46,770 nucleotides of DNA from Gammaproteobacteria bacterium (GCA_024686215.1 JAIBDN010000013.1:1-46770), one strand, 5' to 3'. Shown: positions 16,486 to 24,978, numbered from the stretch's first letter. Notes: generated from the letters alone by a model not told the origin. Numbers and translations: made by a program.

Positions 16486-18380
16486 CAGCTGGCCTCAGCC
16501 GTAAACAAGTCTTTTTGTTGGCCGAGCTGGCGCATCTGCTCGATGATCTCTCGCTGTGATTGCATGCTGTGATCGATAATCTCGCGGGCCTGGGCCACGT
16601 AGTAGCCCATTTGTTCATCGCTGCGTGAGCCGGATTTATCCAGCGATGTCTCGATACTGGCCAGGTGCTCGACCAGGCTGCGGTTGGAATCGTTGAACAG
16701 TTCCACCGCCAGGCTGAAGGCCTCACCCAGGCTAACCATTTCGGTGGCGCTACCGGCGAATTCAGCGGTCGCACCCGATATGTTGCCGACTTCTTCAGTC
16801 ACCTTCTCACTGAAGCGGGTACCAATCTCCTGCAGCATGTCTGAGGAGGTGCTCACCATGCTATTCATGCTGTTTTGTTGTGCTTTTAGAGCGAGGTCCT
16901 GAGCACTGAACAGGGTGCCCAGGTCCGACATGATCTGCTGCCGCTCCACCAGCATCTTGTTGTCGCGTTCAATATTGCTGGAAATTTCCTTGCGTAGCTC
17001 CCCGATCACTTCGGCTGCGGCCCGCGGCGTTTCCGAGGCCGTTGCTATCAAACGGGTCATGGGTTCTTCCAGTTCCTTGCCCAGAGTGGCCAGGTGGGTG
17101 GCCACTGTACCTTCCAGGCTGGCGATACGCTCTACCACAGCCTCTTCGCGCTGTGCCTCGGCTTGCCTGATGCCATCCAGCTCACTGCGCAGTGCTGCGG
17201 TGAGCTCGCCCATACGCTGGTTTTGGTTGTCCAGCCAGCTCGATTCAGAGGCGATACGGGCCTGCACCAGCTCTTCGCTACCACCCAGCAAACTGGAGAA
17301 CGCGGTGGCGGCTGCACCCAGCTGGTCGGCGGTTTGTTGCTGGTTTTCCTGCAGCGCACTGGTCCACTGTGCCAGGCGTTGTTGATCGCCACTTTCCTGA
17401 CGCGCTACCCATTCCTGCGACGCCTTGTCGAAGTTATCGATCATGGCAGTGTTGGATGCCTCGAAACGTTCGTTGATAGTGGCCATGGCACTGGCTACCA
17501 CTGGTGTGATGCTCTCTCCCGCCAAGCGTCCGCTGGCCTCCAGGCTGTCTTGTAGAGAGCTTTGCACTGAACTGGCGAGCTCGCTGTACACCGCGGTGGC
17601 AGATGCGTGGAATTGCTCCTGGTTAGTCAGCAAAGTGGCGCCCAGCTTGTCGCCCATCTGTTCCAGACTGCCGGCCAGTTGCTCCAGTCGCTGCGTAACT
17701 TCTGGTAAGGCCTGCGCTTGTGCTTGCAGTGCGTTATACGTTTCCCGGCGCTTGTGGCTCAGGGTGAAATCACGAAATACCGTGGTCATGCGGCTGTCCA
17801 GCTCCCGCGTAGCCAGCATCCGATCGCGGCGGCACAAGGTGGAATTCAGGCCCAGCATGGCGGAGGTTGCGACACCTGCGACAGAAGTACCAAAAGCCAG
17901 GCCCAGACCGCGTATAGGTGCCGCCAGGCCATTGCGAATGGCCTCCAGCTCAGTGGTGCCCTCAAGGGCTGCAACCGCGCCGCCCAGGGTTTCTACCATA
18001 CCTACAAAGGTACCCAGTAATCCCAGCATAATCAGTAAGCCCACCAGGTACGGGGTGAAAACTGGCGCTGGTAAGCCAATGCGCTCTCCCTGTATGCGCA
18101 GACTGACCGCATTGCGTAAGGACGAGTGTAGTGTTTCCAGCCAGTTAGCCAGCGATGTCTCACCGTCTATGCGTGCGGCGGGCAATGCAGTGAGCGCCCT
18201 GGTCAGGGTTGCTGTTGCCTGACGAAACTGAAACAGCTCGACAAAGCCCAGAACGTAGACTGCGGCGATAGCGCCGGTTACGGTCAGTGCCAGCAGGTCG
18301 GTGCCGATAAAGCTCGAACCCATCCAGATGATGGCGCCCACGCCCAGCAAAAAAGCGGTATTAAAGATCAGTTTATTCAT
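16485..18380 (-). CDS. MotA/TolQ/ZorA-like membrane protein with long cytoplasmic helical tail (DUF802)
   Basis: A 631-residue inner-membrane protein. Hydrophobic segments lie at about 3-26, 29-52, 109-131 and 158-180. The third and fourth carry the MotA/ExbB-type core GLLGTFVGMVETLGG (120-134) and GLAFGTSVAGVATSAMLG. From about 190 to 631 the protein is almost wholly polar, heptad-like helix rich in Gln, Glu, Ala, Ser and Leu, matching DUF802 repeats and predicting a tail of some hundreds of angstroms if continuous. This is the layout of ZorA, not of TolQ or MotA, which lack such a tail. It overlaps DUF3348 by 8 nt and the OmpA gene by 1 nt. It is likely the ion-channel half of a rotary-type motor. 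Confidence 0.92.
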   Translation of the reverse strand: MNKLIFNTAFLLGVGAIIWMGSSFIGTDLLALTVTGAIAAVYVLGFVELFQFRQATATLTRALTALPAARIDGETSLANWLETLHSSLRNAVSLRIQGERIGLPAPVFTPYLVGLLIMLGLLGTFVGMVETLGGAVAALEGTTELEAIRNGLAAPIRGLGLAFGTSVAGVATSAMLGLNSTLCRRDRMLATRELDSRMTTVFRDFTLSHKRRETYNALQAQAQALPEVTQRLEQLAGSLEQMGDKLGATLLTNQEQFHASATAVYSELASSVQSSLQDSLEASGRLAGESITPVVASAMATINERFEASNTAMIDNFDKASQEWVARQESGDQQRLAQWTSALQENQQQTADQLGAAATAFSSLLGGSEELVQARIASESSWLDNQNQRMGELTAALRSELDGIRQAEAQREEAVVERIASLEGTVATHLATLGKELEEPMTRLIATASETPRAAAEVIGELRKEISSNIERDNKMLVERQQIMSDLGTLFSAQDLALKAQQNSMNSMVSTSSDMLQEIGTRFSEKVTEEVGNISGATAEFAGSATEMVSLGEAFSLAVELFNDSNRSLVEHLASIETSLDKSGSRSDEQMGYYVAQAREIIDHSMQSQREIIEQMRQLGQQKDLFTAEAS

Positions 18381-19116
18381 AAACACGGGTTTCTATATCG
18401 TCCTCAAGTGCTTCAATCAGGCCCAGGGCTGGTAACAGCCGCGCCTCGATCTCCGCCAGTAAAATGGTCTGCAGCAAATCGCTGAGTTGTTCGTGTATCT
18501 CCGCGACAGGTGTATCGCCCTGATCTGTGACAGCCTGGAAACGTGTTTTCAACAGCCCGGGTATCTTCGCAAACACAGCGCGGGAGTGTTTGGCTACGGG
18601 GTCCGCCAGGGCGGCATCCACAGCGGCCAGTTGGGCACCTTCCGGTGAGCTTGCAGCCAGTGCCTTGCGGATGTCGGCCTGAATATTTCGAGCCTTGAAC
18701 TCCAGGTCACGTTGCAATGCCCCGTACAGTTTCAGGTACGGCTGGTAATCGACCTGCTCTTCCATCGCAGTCGATTCCTGCTCTTCAAGGAACATCCCCA
18801 GGGTGATTCTGGCGGGAGAGCTGCCCCGGGAAAGGCTACCAGTGACGGCCTTTACCATGGCAGCATGTCCCAGTTGCAGGCGCTGCACCGGGTTGGTATT
18901 GGCTGGATCGGGCTGAGGCGCATTTATTTTCGATACGCTATCCAGCGTATCGGAGATCTCGATTGAATTAGACAGGTCTATCATACGGCCCAGCCCCTGG
19001 GCGATATGGCTGCGGGCCGGCGCGGCGCTCTGTTCTGCCAGCGTGGCCAGAAGACTGACCAACCTGCTACTGCTGTGTCGGGTATTGGCCCTGCTGGTGT
19101 TAGGGGTTTGGGTCAT
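18373..19116 (-). CDS. DUF3348 protein, first gene of MotAB/ZorAB-like operon
   Basis: A 247-residue soluble, helical protein matching DUF3348: SSRLVSLLATLAEQSAAPARSHIAQGLGRMIDLSNSIEIS at the N-terminus, PYLKLYGALQRDLEFKARNIQADIRKAL in the middle, and LLAEIEARLLPALGLIEALEDD near the end. There is no signal peptide, membrane helix or recognisable enzyme motif. Its stop overlaps the ATG of the MotA/ZorA-like gene (ATGAATAA), so it opens a fully overlapping four-gene unit. Function is unknown; a cytosolic adaptor or regulator of the membrane motor is an inference from linkage alone. Confidence 0.88.
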   Translation of the reverse strand: MTQTPNTSRANTRHSSSRLVSLLATLAEQSAAPARSHIAQGLGRMIDLSNSIEISDTLDSVSKINAPQPDPANTNPVQRLQLGHAAMVKAVTGSLSRGSSPARITLGMFLEEQESTAMEEQVDYQPYLKLYGALQRDLEFKARNIQADIRKALAASSPEGAQLAAVDAALADPVAKHSRAVFAKIPGLLKTRFQAVTDQGDTPVAEIHEQLSDLLQTILLAEIEARLLPALGLIEALEDDIETRVYE

Positions 19117-19337
19117 ATCAGGCTACGGCAAAGTCCTGCCGTGTAATAAGTCCGGTAAGAGCTAAACAAGGGTTTTTAAGTGACCCCCAGTAAACACAGT
19201 GTGGCTGGTCAAACGGGGTATACCCGTGCGCTAGAGATATCGCTGAATAGTTGCAGGCAGGCAGTTTGAAAACCGGCGCCATTAGACCAATTCAGGCGGA
19301 CATGTGTCAAATATTGAGCGATTTACCAGAGCTGGGT

Positions 19338-19365
19338 TTGCGCTTGCGTAAATCCCCACCATAAT
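19338..19365 (+). promoter_or_regulatory. Candidate sigma70 promoter before acyl-CoA ligase
   Basis: TTGCGC and CATAAT are separated by 16 bp and end 20 bp before the ATG of the acyl-CoA ligase, which is preceded by AGGGG. The match is moderate and was found by eye. Confidence 0.3.
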
Positions 19366-19385
19366 GATCTGTAGGGGTAACTATC

Positions 19386-20993
19386 ATGGCGTTGATTGAA
19401 TCTTATTCTGCCGGCCCATCCGAGCCTGCTGTGCGCGATATTACCATCGGCCAGAGCCTGGTGGAGGTGGCGGAGAAATTTCCCGATCGCACCGCGCTGA
19501 TCGCCGGGGTGCTGGATCCGACGATGCGGCGTCAGTGGACCTATGGCGAGTTACTAAGCGATGCCATGACGGTGGCAAACGCTGTGCTCCAGCGCTTTCA
19601 TCCGGGTGATCGAGTGGTCGTTTGGGCGCCAAATATTCCCGAATGGGTGCTACTGGAGTACGGCTGTGCACTGGCTGGTGTGGTGTTGGTCACGGCCAAT
19701 CCAGCGCTGCAGGCAGAGGAAATTGCTTATCTGCTAAAACAATCCCGGGCCGTTGGTATCTTTGCATTGCCTGAATGTCGTGGTAATCGCATGTTGCATC
19801 ATGTTGAGGAGGTACGCGAAGAGTGCCCGGAATTACGTGAAATTATTCGTCTCGACCAGTGGTCTGAATTTATGGCCACTGGCGCAGCGGCTTCGACGGT
19901 ATTGCCACCGGTGTCATCCGGCGATGCCTGCATGATCCAGTACACATCAGGAACCACGGGTTTTCCCAAGGGCGCTTTGTTACACCATCGAGGTCTGGTC
20001 AACAATGCTGCCCATGTTGCTGATCGCAACCGCATGCAAGAAGGCGGTGTATATGTCGGATTTATGCCCTTATTTCATACCGGCGGCTGCGGTATAGCAG
20101 CTTTAGGCTCTCTGGCCACAGCATCGACCTATGTATTGGTGGAGGTGTTTGATCCGGAGTTGGTATTGGAGCTGCTGGAAACTTACCGGGGAAGCGCGAT
20201 ACTGGGCGTTCCAACAATGCTTATCGCCTTGATCGAGCATCCTGATTTTGTACGCCGTGACTTGTCGTCGGTTGAGACGGTTTGCTGTGGGGGCTCCACC
20301 GTACCGGCGGCGCTGGTGCAGCGCCTGGAGGAGCAGATAGGCGCGCCTTTTACTATCGTATTTGGCCAGACTGAGTGCTCACCGGTGGCTTCCATGACCC
20401 GACCGGACGATACTCGGGAAGACAAGGCCAATACCCTGGGCGGGCCCATGCCCAACGTGGAAGTTAAGCTGATTGACCCGGAAAGCGGTATGACGGTACC
20501 GGTGAATACCCTGGGTGAATACTGCACCCGGGGCTATCACGTCATGCATGCCTATTTTGAAATGCCTGAAGCAACCGCGAAAACCGTAGATGAAGACGGT
20601 TGGCTGCACACCGGCGACCTGTGCTCCATGGATGAGCGGGGCTACTGTCGTATTGAGGGGCGCCTCAAGGACATGATTATTCGCGGCGGAGAGAATATCT
20701 ATCCGCGAGAAATCGAGGAACTGTTATTTAAACACCCCAGTGTGGGTGATGTGGCGGTAGTTGGGCTGCCCAGTCAGCGCATGGGTGAGGAGGTAGGCGC
20801 GTTTTTGCGTGCGGCGCCGGGGCAGGTGATAGACAAGGACCTGTTGTTTAGCTATCTGCGGGAGCACTTGTCACCGCAGAAGACGCCACGCTACTGGTTC
20901 GGCGTAGAGGAATACCCGATGACTGGTTCTGGCAAGATCCAGAAATTCGCGCTGCGTAAGCAGTGGGAAGAGGGTGTTTTTTCAGAGCTCTAA
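19386..20993 (+). CDS. AMP-dependent acyl-CoA synthetase/ligase
   Basis: A 535-residue ANL-superfamily ligase that activates a carboxylic acid with ATP to acyl-AMP and then acyl-CoA. The phosphate-binding motif is YTSGTTGFPKG, followed by GQTECSP, GWLHTGDL, EGRLKDMIIRGGENIYPREIEE and the C-terminal catalytic lysine motif TGSGKIQKFALRK. It resembles medium/long-chain fatty acyl-CoA synthetases (FadD3/AcsF-like group); chain length cannot be told from sequence. It is divergent from the MotAB/ZorAB-like operon, with about 270 bp between. It could activate acids produced by the oxygenases and dehydrogenase in this region. Confidence 0.95.
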   Translation: MALIESYSAGPSEPAVRDITIGQSLVEVAEKFPDRTALIAGVLDPTMRRQWTYGELLSDAMTVANAVLQRFHPGDRVVVWAPNIPEWVLLEYGCALAGVVLVTANPALQAEEIAYLLKQSRAVGIFALPECRGNRMLHHVEEVREECPELREIIRLDQWSEFMATGAAASTVLPPVSSGDACMIQYTSGTTGFPKGALLHHRGLVNNAAHVADRNRMQEGGVYVGFMPLFHTGGCGIAALGSLATASTYVLVEVFDPELVLELLETYRGSAILGVPTMLIALIEHPDFVRRDLSSVETVCCGGSTVPAALVQRLEEQIGAPFTIVFGQTECSPVASMTRPDDTREDKANTLGGPMPNVEVKLIDPESGMTVPVNTLGEYCTRGYHVMHAYFEMPEATAKTVDEDGWLHTGDLCSMDERGYCRIEGRLKDMIIRGGENIYPREIEELLFKHPSVGDVAVVGLPSQRMGEEVGAFLRAAPGQVIDKDLLFSYLREHLSPQKTPRYWFGVEEYPMTGSGKIQKFALRKQWEEGVFSEL

Positions 20994-21074
20994 CGGGGCT
21001 TGGGCCGCAGCAATCACTGGGGCGCATGAACAATAGCAGTCTATCGGTAAGCGCCTGGCCAATCGGCGTACCGC

Positions 21075-21479
21075 CTACAATTCCTGGTGAGCAATCAGCC
21101 TGGAATCTTCCAGGGCTGCGGTGCGGTGAAAGGCCACGGCCTGGTAGGCCGGTGACGAAACCATATCGACGAACGCCTGCGCGCTGGGGTATTTAACCAG
21201 CGCTGCCAGGTTCCAGTCTTTATCCTGTGGGCCAATCAGCATGGCCGCGGGGCGCCCCTGCCAAACCTGGGAACCACCGCAGCCCGCAATCAGTGGAGTA
21301 ACCCCCTGCGCATAGCGCGCAAAAGCCTGCCCCCCTGAGCAGGGCTGGGCTTCGTCTCCGGGCAGGTAATTGGCCTGCACATTGAATTTCAGCAGGTTGA
21401 GCATTACCACGGGAGTGTCAGCGGGGTAGGACGCCAGGAATTCGCCAACGTGCAGTTCCTCTGGATGCAGATACTTCAT
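21075..21479 (-). CDS. DUF1330 family protein
   Basis: A protein of about 134 residues with the ferredoxin-like alpha-beta-barrel pattern of DUF1330: PVVMLNLLKFN, AFARYAQGVTPLIAGCGGSQVWQG and WNLAALVKYPSAQAFVDMVSSPAYQAV. Such dimeric barrels include small monooxygenases and uncharacterised proteins. The ATG at 21479 is preferred because the family usually begins close to the first strand; AAAGAG lies upstream. It is convergent with acyl-CoA ligase and divergent from the PQQ dehydrogenase. Its specific function is unknown. Confidence 0.85.
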   Translation of the reverse strand: MKYLHPEELHVGEFLASYPADTPVVMLNLLKFNVQANYLPGDEAQPCSGGQAFARYAQGVTPLIAGCGGSQVWQGRPAAMLIGPQDKDWNLAALVKYPSAQAFVDMVSSPAYQAVAFHRTAALEDSRLIAHQEL

Positions 21480-21655
21480 AAGCAATGCTCTTTCATGGTT
21501 ATTGATCAACGTGTATCACCAAGAATAGGGGCGTTAGCGTGAGATGTCCAAAGTATGCAAAGGATGAAGCGCCTGGTGTTGCCGCCGCGGCATATTCAAG
21601 TAGGCCCAGCGGTGCTAAAGTTCCTACCCGCTACATAACAATATTAAGGAATACC

Positions 21656-23785
21656 ATGTTTTCAGGATTGCGGACTGCTGGCCCCATGGCCGTGGCACTA
21701 GGCCTATGCACATTGGCGTTCACTACTGCAGCTCTGGCCGAGGCCGAGAGCGCGCCCGGATCGGCAGCCGTGGATGCCAAGCGGCTACTCGCAGCCGATA
21801 GTGAGCCACAGAACTGGATGTCCTATGGGCGTACCTACGACGAGCAGCGCTATAGCACGCTGAAGCAAATCGATACTAAAAGCGTGGCCAAGCTGGGATT
21901 GAGCTGGTCCTTTGATTTCAATACCGAGCGTGGCATTGAGGCCACCTCGATAGTAGTGGATGGGGTGATGTACACCACGTCCTCCTGGAGCATTGTTCAC
22001 GCGCTGGACGCGCGTACTGGTAAGCACCTGTGGACGTATGACCCGCAAGTGGCCAAAGACAAGACCCGCCACGCCTGCTGCGATGCAGTTAACCGTGGTG
22101 TCGCTGTGTGGCAGGGACAGGTCTTTGTGGGTGTTCTGGACGGCCGCCTGGTGGCGCTGGATGCGGGCACTGGCAAGGTGAACTGGTCGGTGGCGACGGT
22201 AGATCCGCAACTGCCTTACACCATTACCGGCGCACCCCGGGTTATTGATGGCCGCGTGATGATAGGCAATGGTGGCGCTGAATTCGGAGTGCGTGGCTTT
22301 CTCGGCGCCTACGCGGCGCAAACCGGTGAATTACTGTGGCGCTTTTACACCGTGCCCGGCAACCCGGCGCTGGGGTTTGAAAATGATGCCATGGCCATGG
22401 CGGCCAAAACCTGGAATGGCAAATGGTGGGAGCTTGGGGGTGGCGGTGGCACGGTTTGGGATGCCATGGCCTATGACCCGGAGTTGGATTTGCTGTACAT
22501 AGGCGTGGGCAACGGCACACCCTGGAACCGCGAGATTCGCTCTCCGGGTGGCGGTGACAACCTGTTCCTGTCTTCTATCGTTGCACTGCGGCCGGAAACC
22601 GGGGAATACGTGTGGCACTACCAGACTACCCCTGGTGAGAGCTGGGACTACACCGCGACGCAACACATAATCCTTGCCGACGTGGAAGTGCAGGGGAAGC
22701 CGCGCAAGGTGTTGATGCAGGCGCCGAAGAACGGTTTCTTTTATGTGTTGGATCGCACTGATGGCACCCTGATCAGCGCGAATAATTACATCAATATTAC
22801 CTGGGCTACGCATGTTGATATGGCCACGGGGAGGCCGGTGGAAGTACCCGGGGCACGTTATGAAGATAAGCCCATGACCATCGTGCCCTCGTATCTGGGC
22901 GGACACAACTGGCACCCCATGTCCTACAATCCGGAAACTGGTCTGGTGTATATCCCCGTGCTCGACTTTCCAGCCCGTTATGGGCAGCCGGAGAGTTTTA
23001 TCTATCGTAAAGACGGCACTAACACAGGCACCGATGGCATCATCGGCAGTTTGCCTGACGACAATGCCGAGCGGAATGCTTATGGGGCTCTTGTTGCCGG
23101 TCGATTGCTGGCATGGGATCCAATAAAGCAGGAGGAGGCCTGGCATGTGGAACACCCCGGCAGCTGGAATGGCGGCACGCTCAGTACCGCCGGTAACCTG
23201 GTCTTCCAGGGCACGGCAGATGGTAAGTTCGTGGCATTTCGTGCAGATAATGGCGAGCGCCTGTGGGACTTCTCCGCGCAAACCGGCATCGTCGCCCCGG
23301 CAATTACCTACGCGATCGATGGTGAGCAGTATGTTTCAGTCAATGCCGGTTGGGGAGGCGCGTTTGCCCTGGTATTCGGGGAGTTTGTGCAGGCTGAGAG
23401 CCTGCCCAATGTCAGCCGGGTGCTGACCTTCAAGCTGGGCGCCAATAAACAGCTTCCCAATGTCGACTGGCGGCGAACAGTAGTATTCAACCCGCCGCAA
23501 CAAACGGCGTCCGAGGAAGTTCTACGCGAGGGCTTCGCTCAGTACCAGGACACGTGCATGGGCTGTCATGGACTCAACGCGGTATCCGGGCTACTGGTGC
23601 CTGATTTGCGCGGTTCCGGCTACTTGCACAATGCCGATGCCTGGGATGGGGTGGTGCTGGGCGGCGCATTGCGCGCCAGAGGTATGCCGGCGGCGAATAA
23701 ACTGATTGATGAAAAGCAATCTGCAGCGATACGTGCCTATGTGATTCAGCAGGCGTGGCGCGGTAAGGCGTTGCAGCAGCAATAA
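21656..23785 (+). CDS. PQQ-dependent quinohemoprotein alcohol dehydrogenase
   Basis: A 709-residue periplasmic enzyme that oxidises alcohols with PQQ and passes electrons to a fused cytochrome c. A signal peptide (MFSGLRTAGPMAVALGLCTLAFTTAALA) is followed by an eight-bladed propeller with the vicinal disulfide Cys141-Cys142 (HACCDAV), GVGNGTPWN and catalytic Asp331 in WDYTATQ. The residue two after that Asp is Thr333, not Asp, which predicts calcium rather than lanthanide use. The heme site is C634-x2-C637-H638. The ATG at 21656 has AAGGA 5 nt upstream; a longer frame to 21539 would bury the signal peptide. The gene converges on an AraC regulator. The architecture fits type II (fused) ADHs for aliphatic or cyclic alcohols. 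Confidence 0.95.
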   Translation: MFSGLRTAGPMAVALGLCTLAFTTAALAEAESAPGSAAVDAKRLLAADSEPQNWMSYGRTYDEQRYSTLKQIDTKSVAKLGLSWSFDFNTERGIEATSIVVDGVMYTTSSWSIVHALDARTGKHLWTYDPQVAKDKTRHACCDAVNRGVAVWQGQVFVGVLDGRLVALDAGTGKVNWSVATVDPQLPYTITGAPRVIDGRVMIGNGGAEFGVRGFLGAYAAQTGELLWRFYTVPGNPALGFENDAMAMAAKTWNGKWWELGGGGGTVWDAMAYDPELDLLYIGVGNGTPWNREIRSPGGGDNLFLSSIVALRPETGEYVWHYQTTPGESWDYTATQHIILADVEVQGKPRKVLMQAPKNGFFYVLDRTDGTLISANNYINITWATHVDMATGRPVEVPGARYEDKPMTIVPSYLGGHNWHPMSYNPETGLVYIPVLDFPARYGQPESFIYRKDGTNTGTDGIIGSLPDDNAERNAYGALVAGRLLAWDPIKQEEAWHVEHPGSWNGGTLSTAGNLVFQGTADGKFVAFRADNGERLWDFSAQTGIVAPAITYAIDGEQYVSVNAGWGGAFALVFGEFVQAESLPNVSRVLTFKLGANKQLPNVDWRRTVVFNPPQQTASEEVLREGFAQYQDTCMGCHGLNAVSGLLVPDLRGSGYLHNADAWDGVVLGGALRARGMPAANKLIDEKQSAAIRAYVIQQAWRGKALQQQ

Positions 23786-23841
23786 CGCTGATCTTTGCCG
23801 CGTCGTCTCTCGGGGCAGTGGGCGTGAATGCTGCCCTGGCT

Positions 23842-24855
23842 TTAGACCTTGCCGGCTGCAGTTGACTGCCTGAACTGGCTGGGCGAACAGCCCTCACGCT
23901 GACGAAAGGCACGGCGAAAGTTGGCGGTGTCCTGGTAGCCGAGAAGTGCGGCGATGGCTTCCACTGTGTGTTCGGTTTCAGCCAGGTACTGCCGTGCCCA
24001 GCGCTGCAGAACGTCCGCCCTGATATCCCGGAAACTTGAACCCTCCTGTTGCAGGCGTCGATTCAGTGTTCGCGATGACAAATGCATTTTTCCGACGATG
24101 GTGTCGAGATCTGGCAGTGGCGGTTCGAATGAGCGTAGCTGCGCTCTGATGTGTTGTGTGTACGTGTTCTCGGTGTCAGTACTCATTTCTTTCATGCGCT
24201 GGGCCAGATAGAACTGGGCCTGGTTCCACATTTCCGCATTGAAATAAGGTGATTGCAGGTCCAGCCAGTGATGCGGCAAGTCCACGCGGGTGGCCTCATG
24301 GCCAAAACTCACCGGGCTGTGCATACACCGTGCATACGCCTCATCGTATCCCGGGTTGTCGAAGGGTAGGCAGTAGAGAGCATCGTTCAGTGGTTGGCCG
24401 GTCAGCATTTCCACGTAGTGCTGGATAAACAGTGTTGCTGTCTCCGCATGAAAGCGGCCCACTTCTCCCAGCGGCACCAGGTAGCGAATGCGGATGGACA
24501 AGCAGGCTAGTTGTGAACTTAGCGATATCCTGGCATTTGTGGCGTGCAGACGGGAGAAATTCTCCAGCACTTGCAGTCCCTCACGCAAGGTGGGCGCCGT
24601 AGCGGCGGCGCCACCCACCGGGCCAAAGGCGGCCACGTTGGCGTGACGCCCAATCATCAGGCCCAGAGTCTCATCGCCGGTGTAGGTGCGGGCGTTTTCC
24701 AGCAGCTGCAGGAAATCGTCCACATTGATATCGCTGCCGCTTTCCAGCTGGGCACTGTTTAGTGCAGTGCCAACAAAGAGAGGTGCTTCAGGTAGCCCAC
24801 GTTGGCGGATATCGCGCAAAACAAAGCAGGCATGAACAGGACTGATTGTGTACAT
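23842..24855 (-). CDS. AraC/OruR-type transcriptional regulator 1
   Basis: A 337-residue regulator with an N-terminal arabinose-binding-like effector domain of the OruR/ArgR2-like group (FLQLLENARTYTGDETLGLMIGRHANVAAFGPVGGA) and a C-terminal double HTH (about 235-330): MHLSSRTLNRRLQQEGSSFRDIRADVL and IAALLGYQDTANFRRAFRQREGCSPSQFR. GGTGG precedes the ATG. It is divergent from the desaturase gene. The shared 123-bp region holds two TTGGCG elements exactly 21 bp apart, the usual spacing of AraC half-sites, so this protein is a good candidate to bind there. It may also control the convergent PQQ dehydrogenase. Confidence 0.93.
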   Translation of the reverse strand: MYTISPVHACFVLRDIRQRGLPEAPLFVGTALNSAQLESGSDINVDDFLQLLENARTYTGDETLGLMIGRHANVAAFGPVGGAAATAPTLREGLQVLENFSRLHATNARISLSSQLACLSIRIRYLVPLGEVGRFHAETATLFIQHYVEMLTGQPLNDALYCLPFDNPGYDEAYARCMHSPVSFGHEATRVDLPHHWLDLQSPYFNAEMWNQAQFYLAQRMKEMSTDTENTYTQHIRAQLRSFEPPLPDLDTIVGKMHLSSRTLNRRLQQEGSSFRDIRADVLQRWARQYLAETEHTVEAIAALLGYQDTANFRRAFRQREGCSPSQFRQSTAAGKV

Positions 24856-24861
24856 GTGCCA

Positions 24862-24878
24862 CCAAAAGTGTATTTTGG
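24862..24878. promoter_or_regulatory. Inverted repeat in AraC 1 leader
   Basis: CCAAAA and TTTTGG flank GTGTA in a perfect 17-bp dyad 6 nt upstream of the AraC 1 start. It overlaps the first TTGGCG half-site of the direct-repeat operator, so binding at one could affect the other. It may serve autoregulation or form an mRNA hairpin. Confidence 0.4.
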
Positions 24879-24911
24879 CGAATTATGACACCCTGTTGGC
24901 GGCTAATACAC
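24875..24911 (+). promoter_or_regulatory. Putative AraC-type operator: 21-bp-period direct repeat before desaturase
   Basis: Two 16-nt elements beginning TTGGCG (24875 and 24896) are separated by CCCTG, so the period is 21 bp. The same layout, with the same CCCTG spacer, occurs upstream of the ferredoxin-CYP153 operon; 25 of 37 positions match by eye. The proximal end lies 67 nt before the desaturase ATG, in the same orientation relative to the gene as in the other copy. Confidence 0.6.
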
Positions 24912-24978
24912 TCATTTTTGCTGCCCCCATCCTGCATTCTGCACTCTATTCCTATTACTGGTGTGCGGGAGACTGATA

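Noticed and set aside
17425..18222. Plus-strand frame of 265 codons over the ZorA-like gene
   Set aside because: Ser/Arg-rich shadow of a GC-rich coding region; overlaps essential motifs of the sense gene.
15096..19116. Complete canonical Zorya type I or II system
   Set aside because: The stator pair fits, but I find no ZorD-type helicase, ZorC EH-signature protein or ZorE HNH nuclease. The flanking genes are DUF3348 and DUF2894, so only a Zorya-like relationship is claimed.
19117..19385. Mobile element or attachment site beside the motor operon
   Set aside because: No terminal inverted repeats, direct repeats, integrase or tRNA seen on either side.
22331..23281. Antisense frame of 316 codons inside the PQQ dehydrogenase
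   Set aside because: It is the mirror of a clearly real gene; its His/Arg-rich composition has no recognisable fold or ribosome site.
23813..23838. Terminator after the PQQ dehydrogenase (GGGCAG ... CTGCCC)
   Set aside because: Only a 6-bp stem with a long loop and no adjacent T-run.
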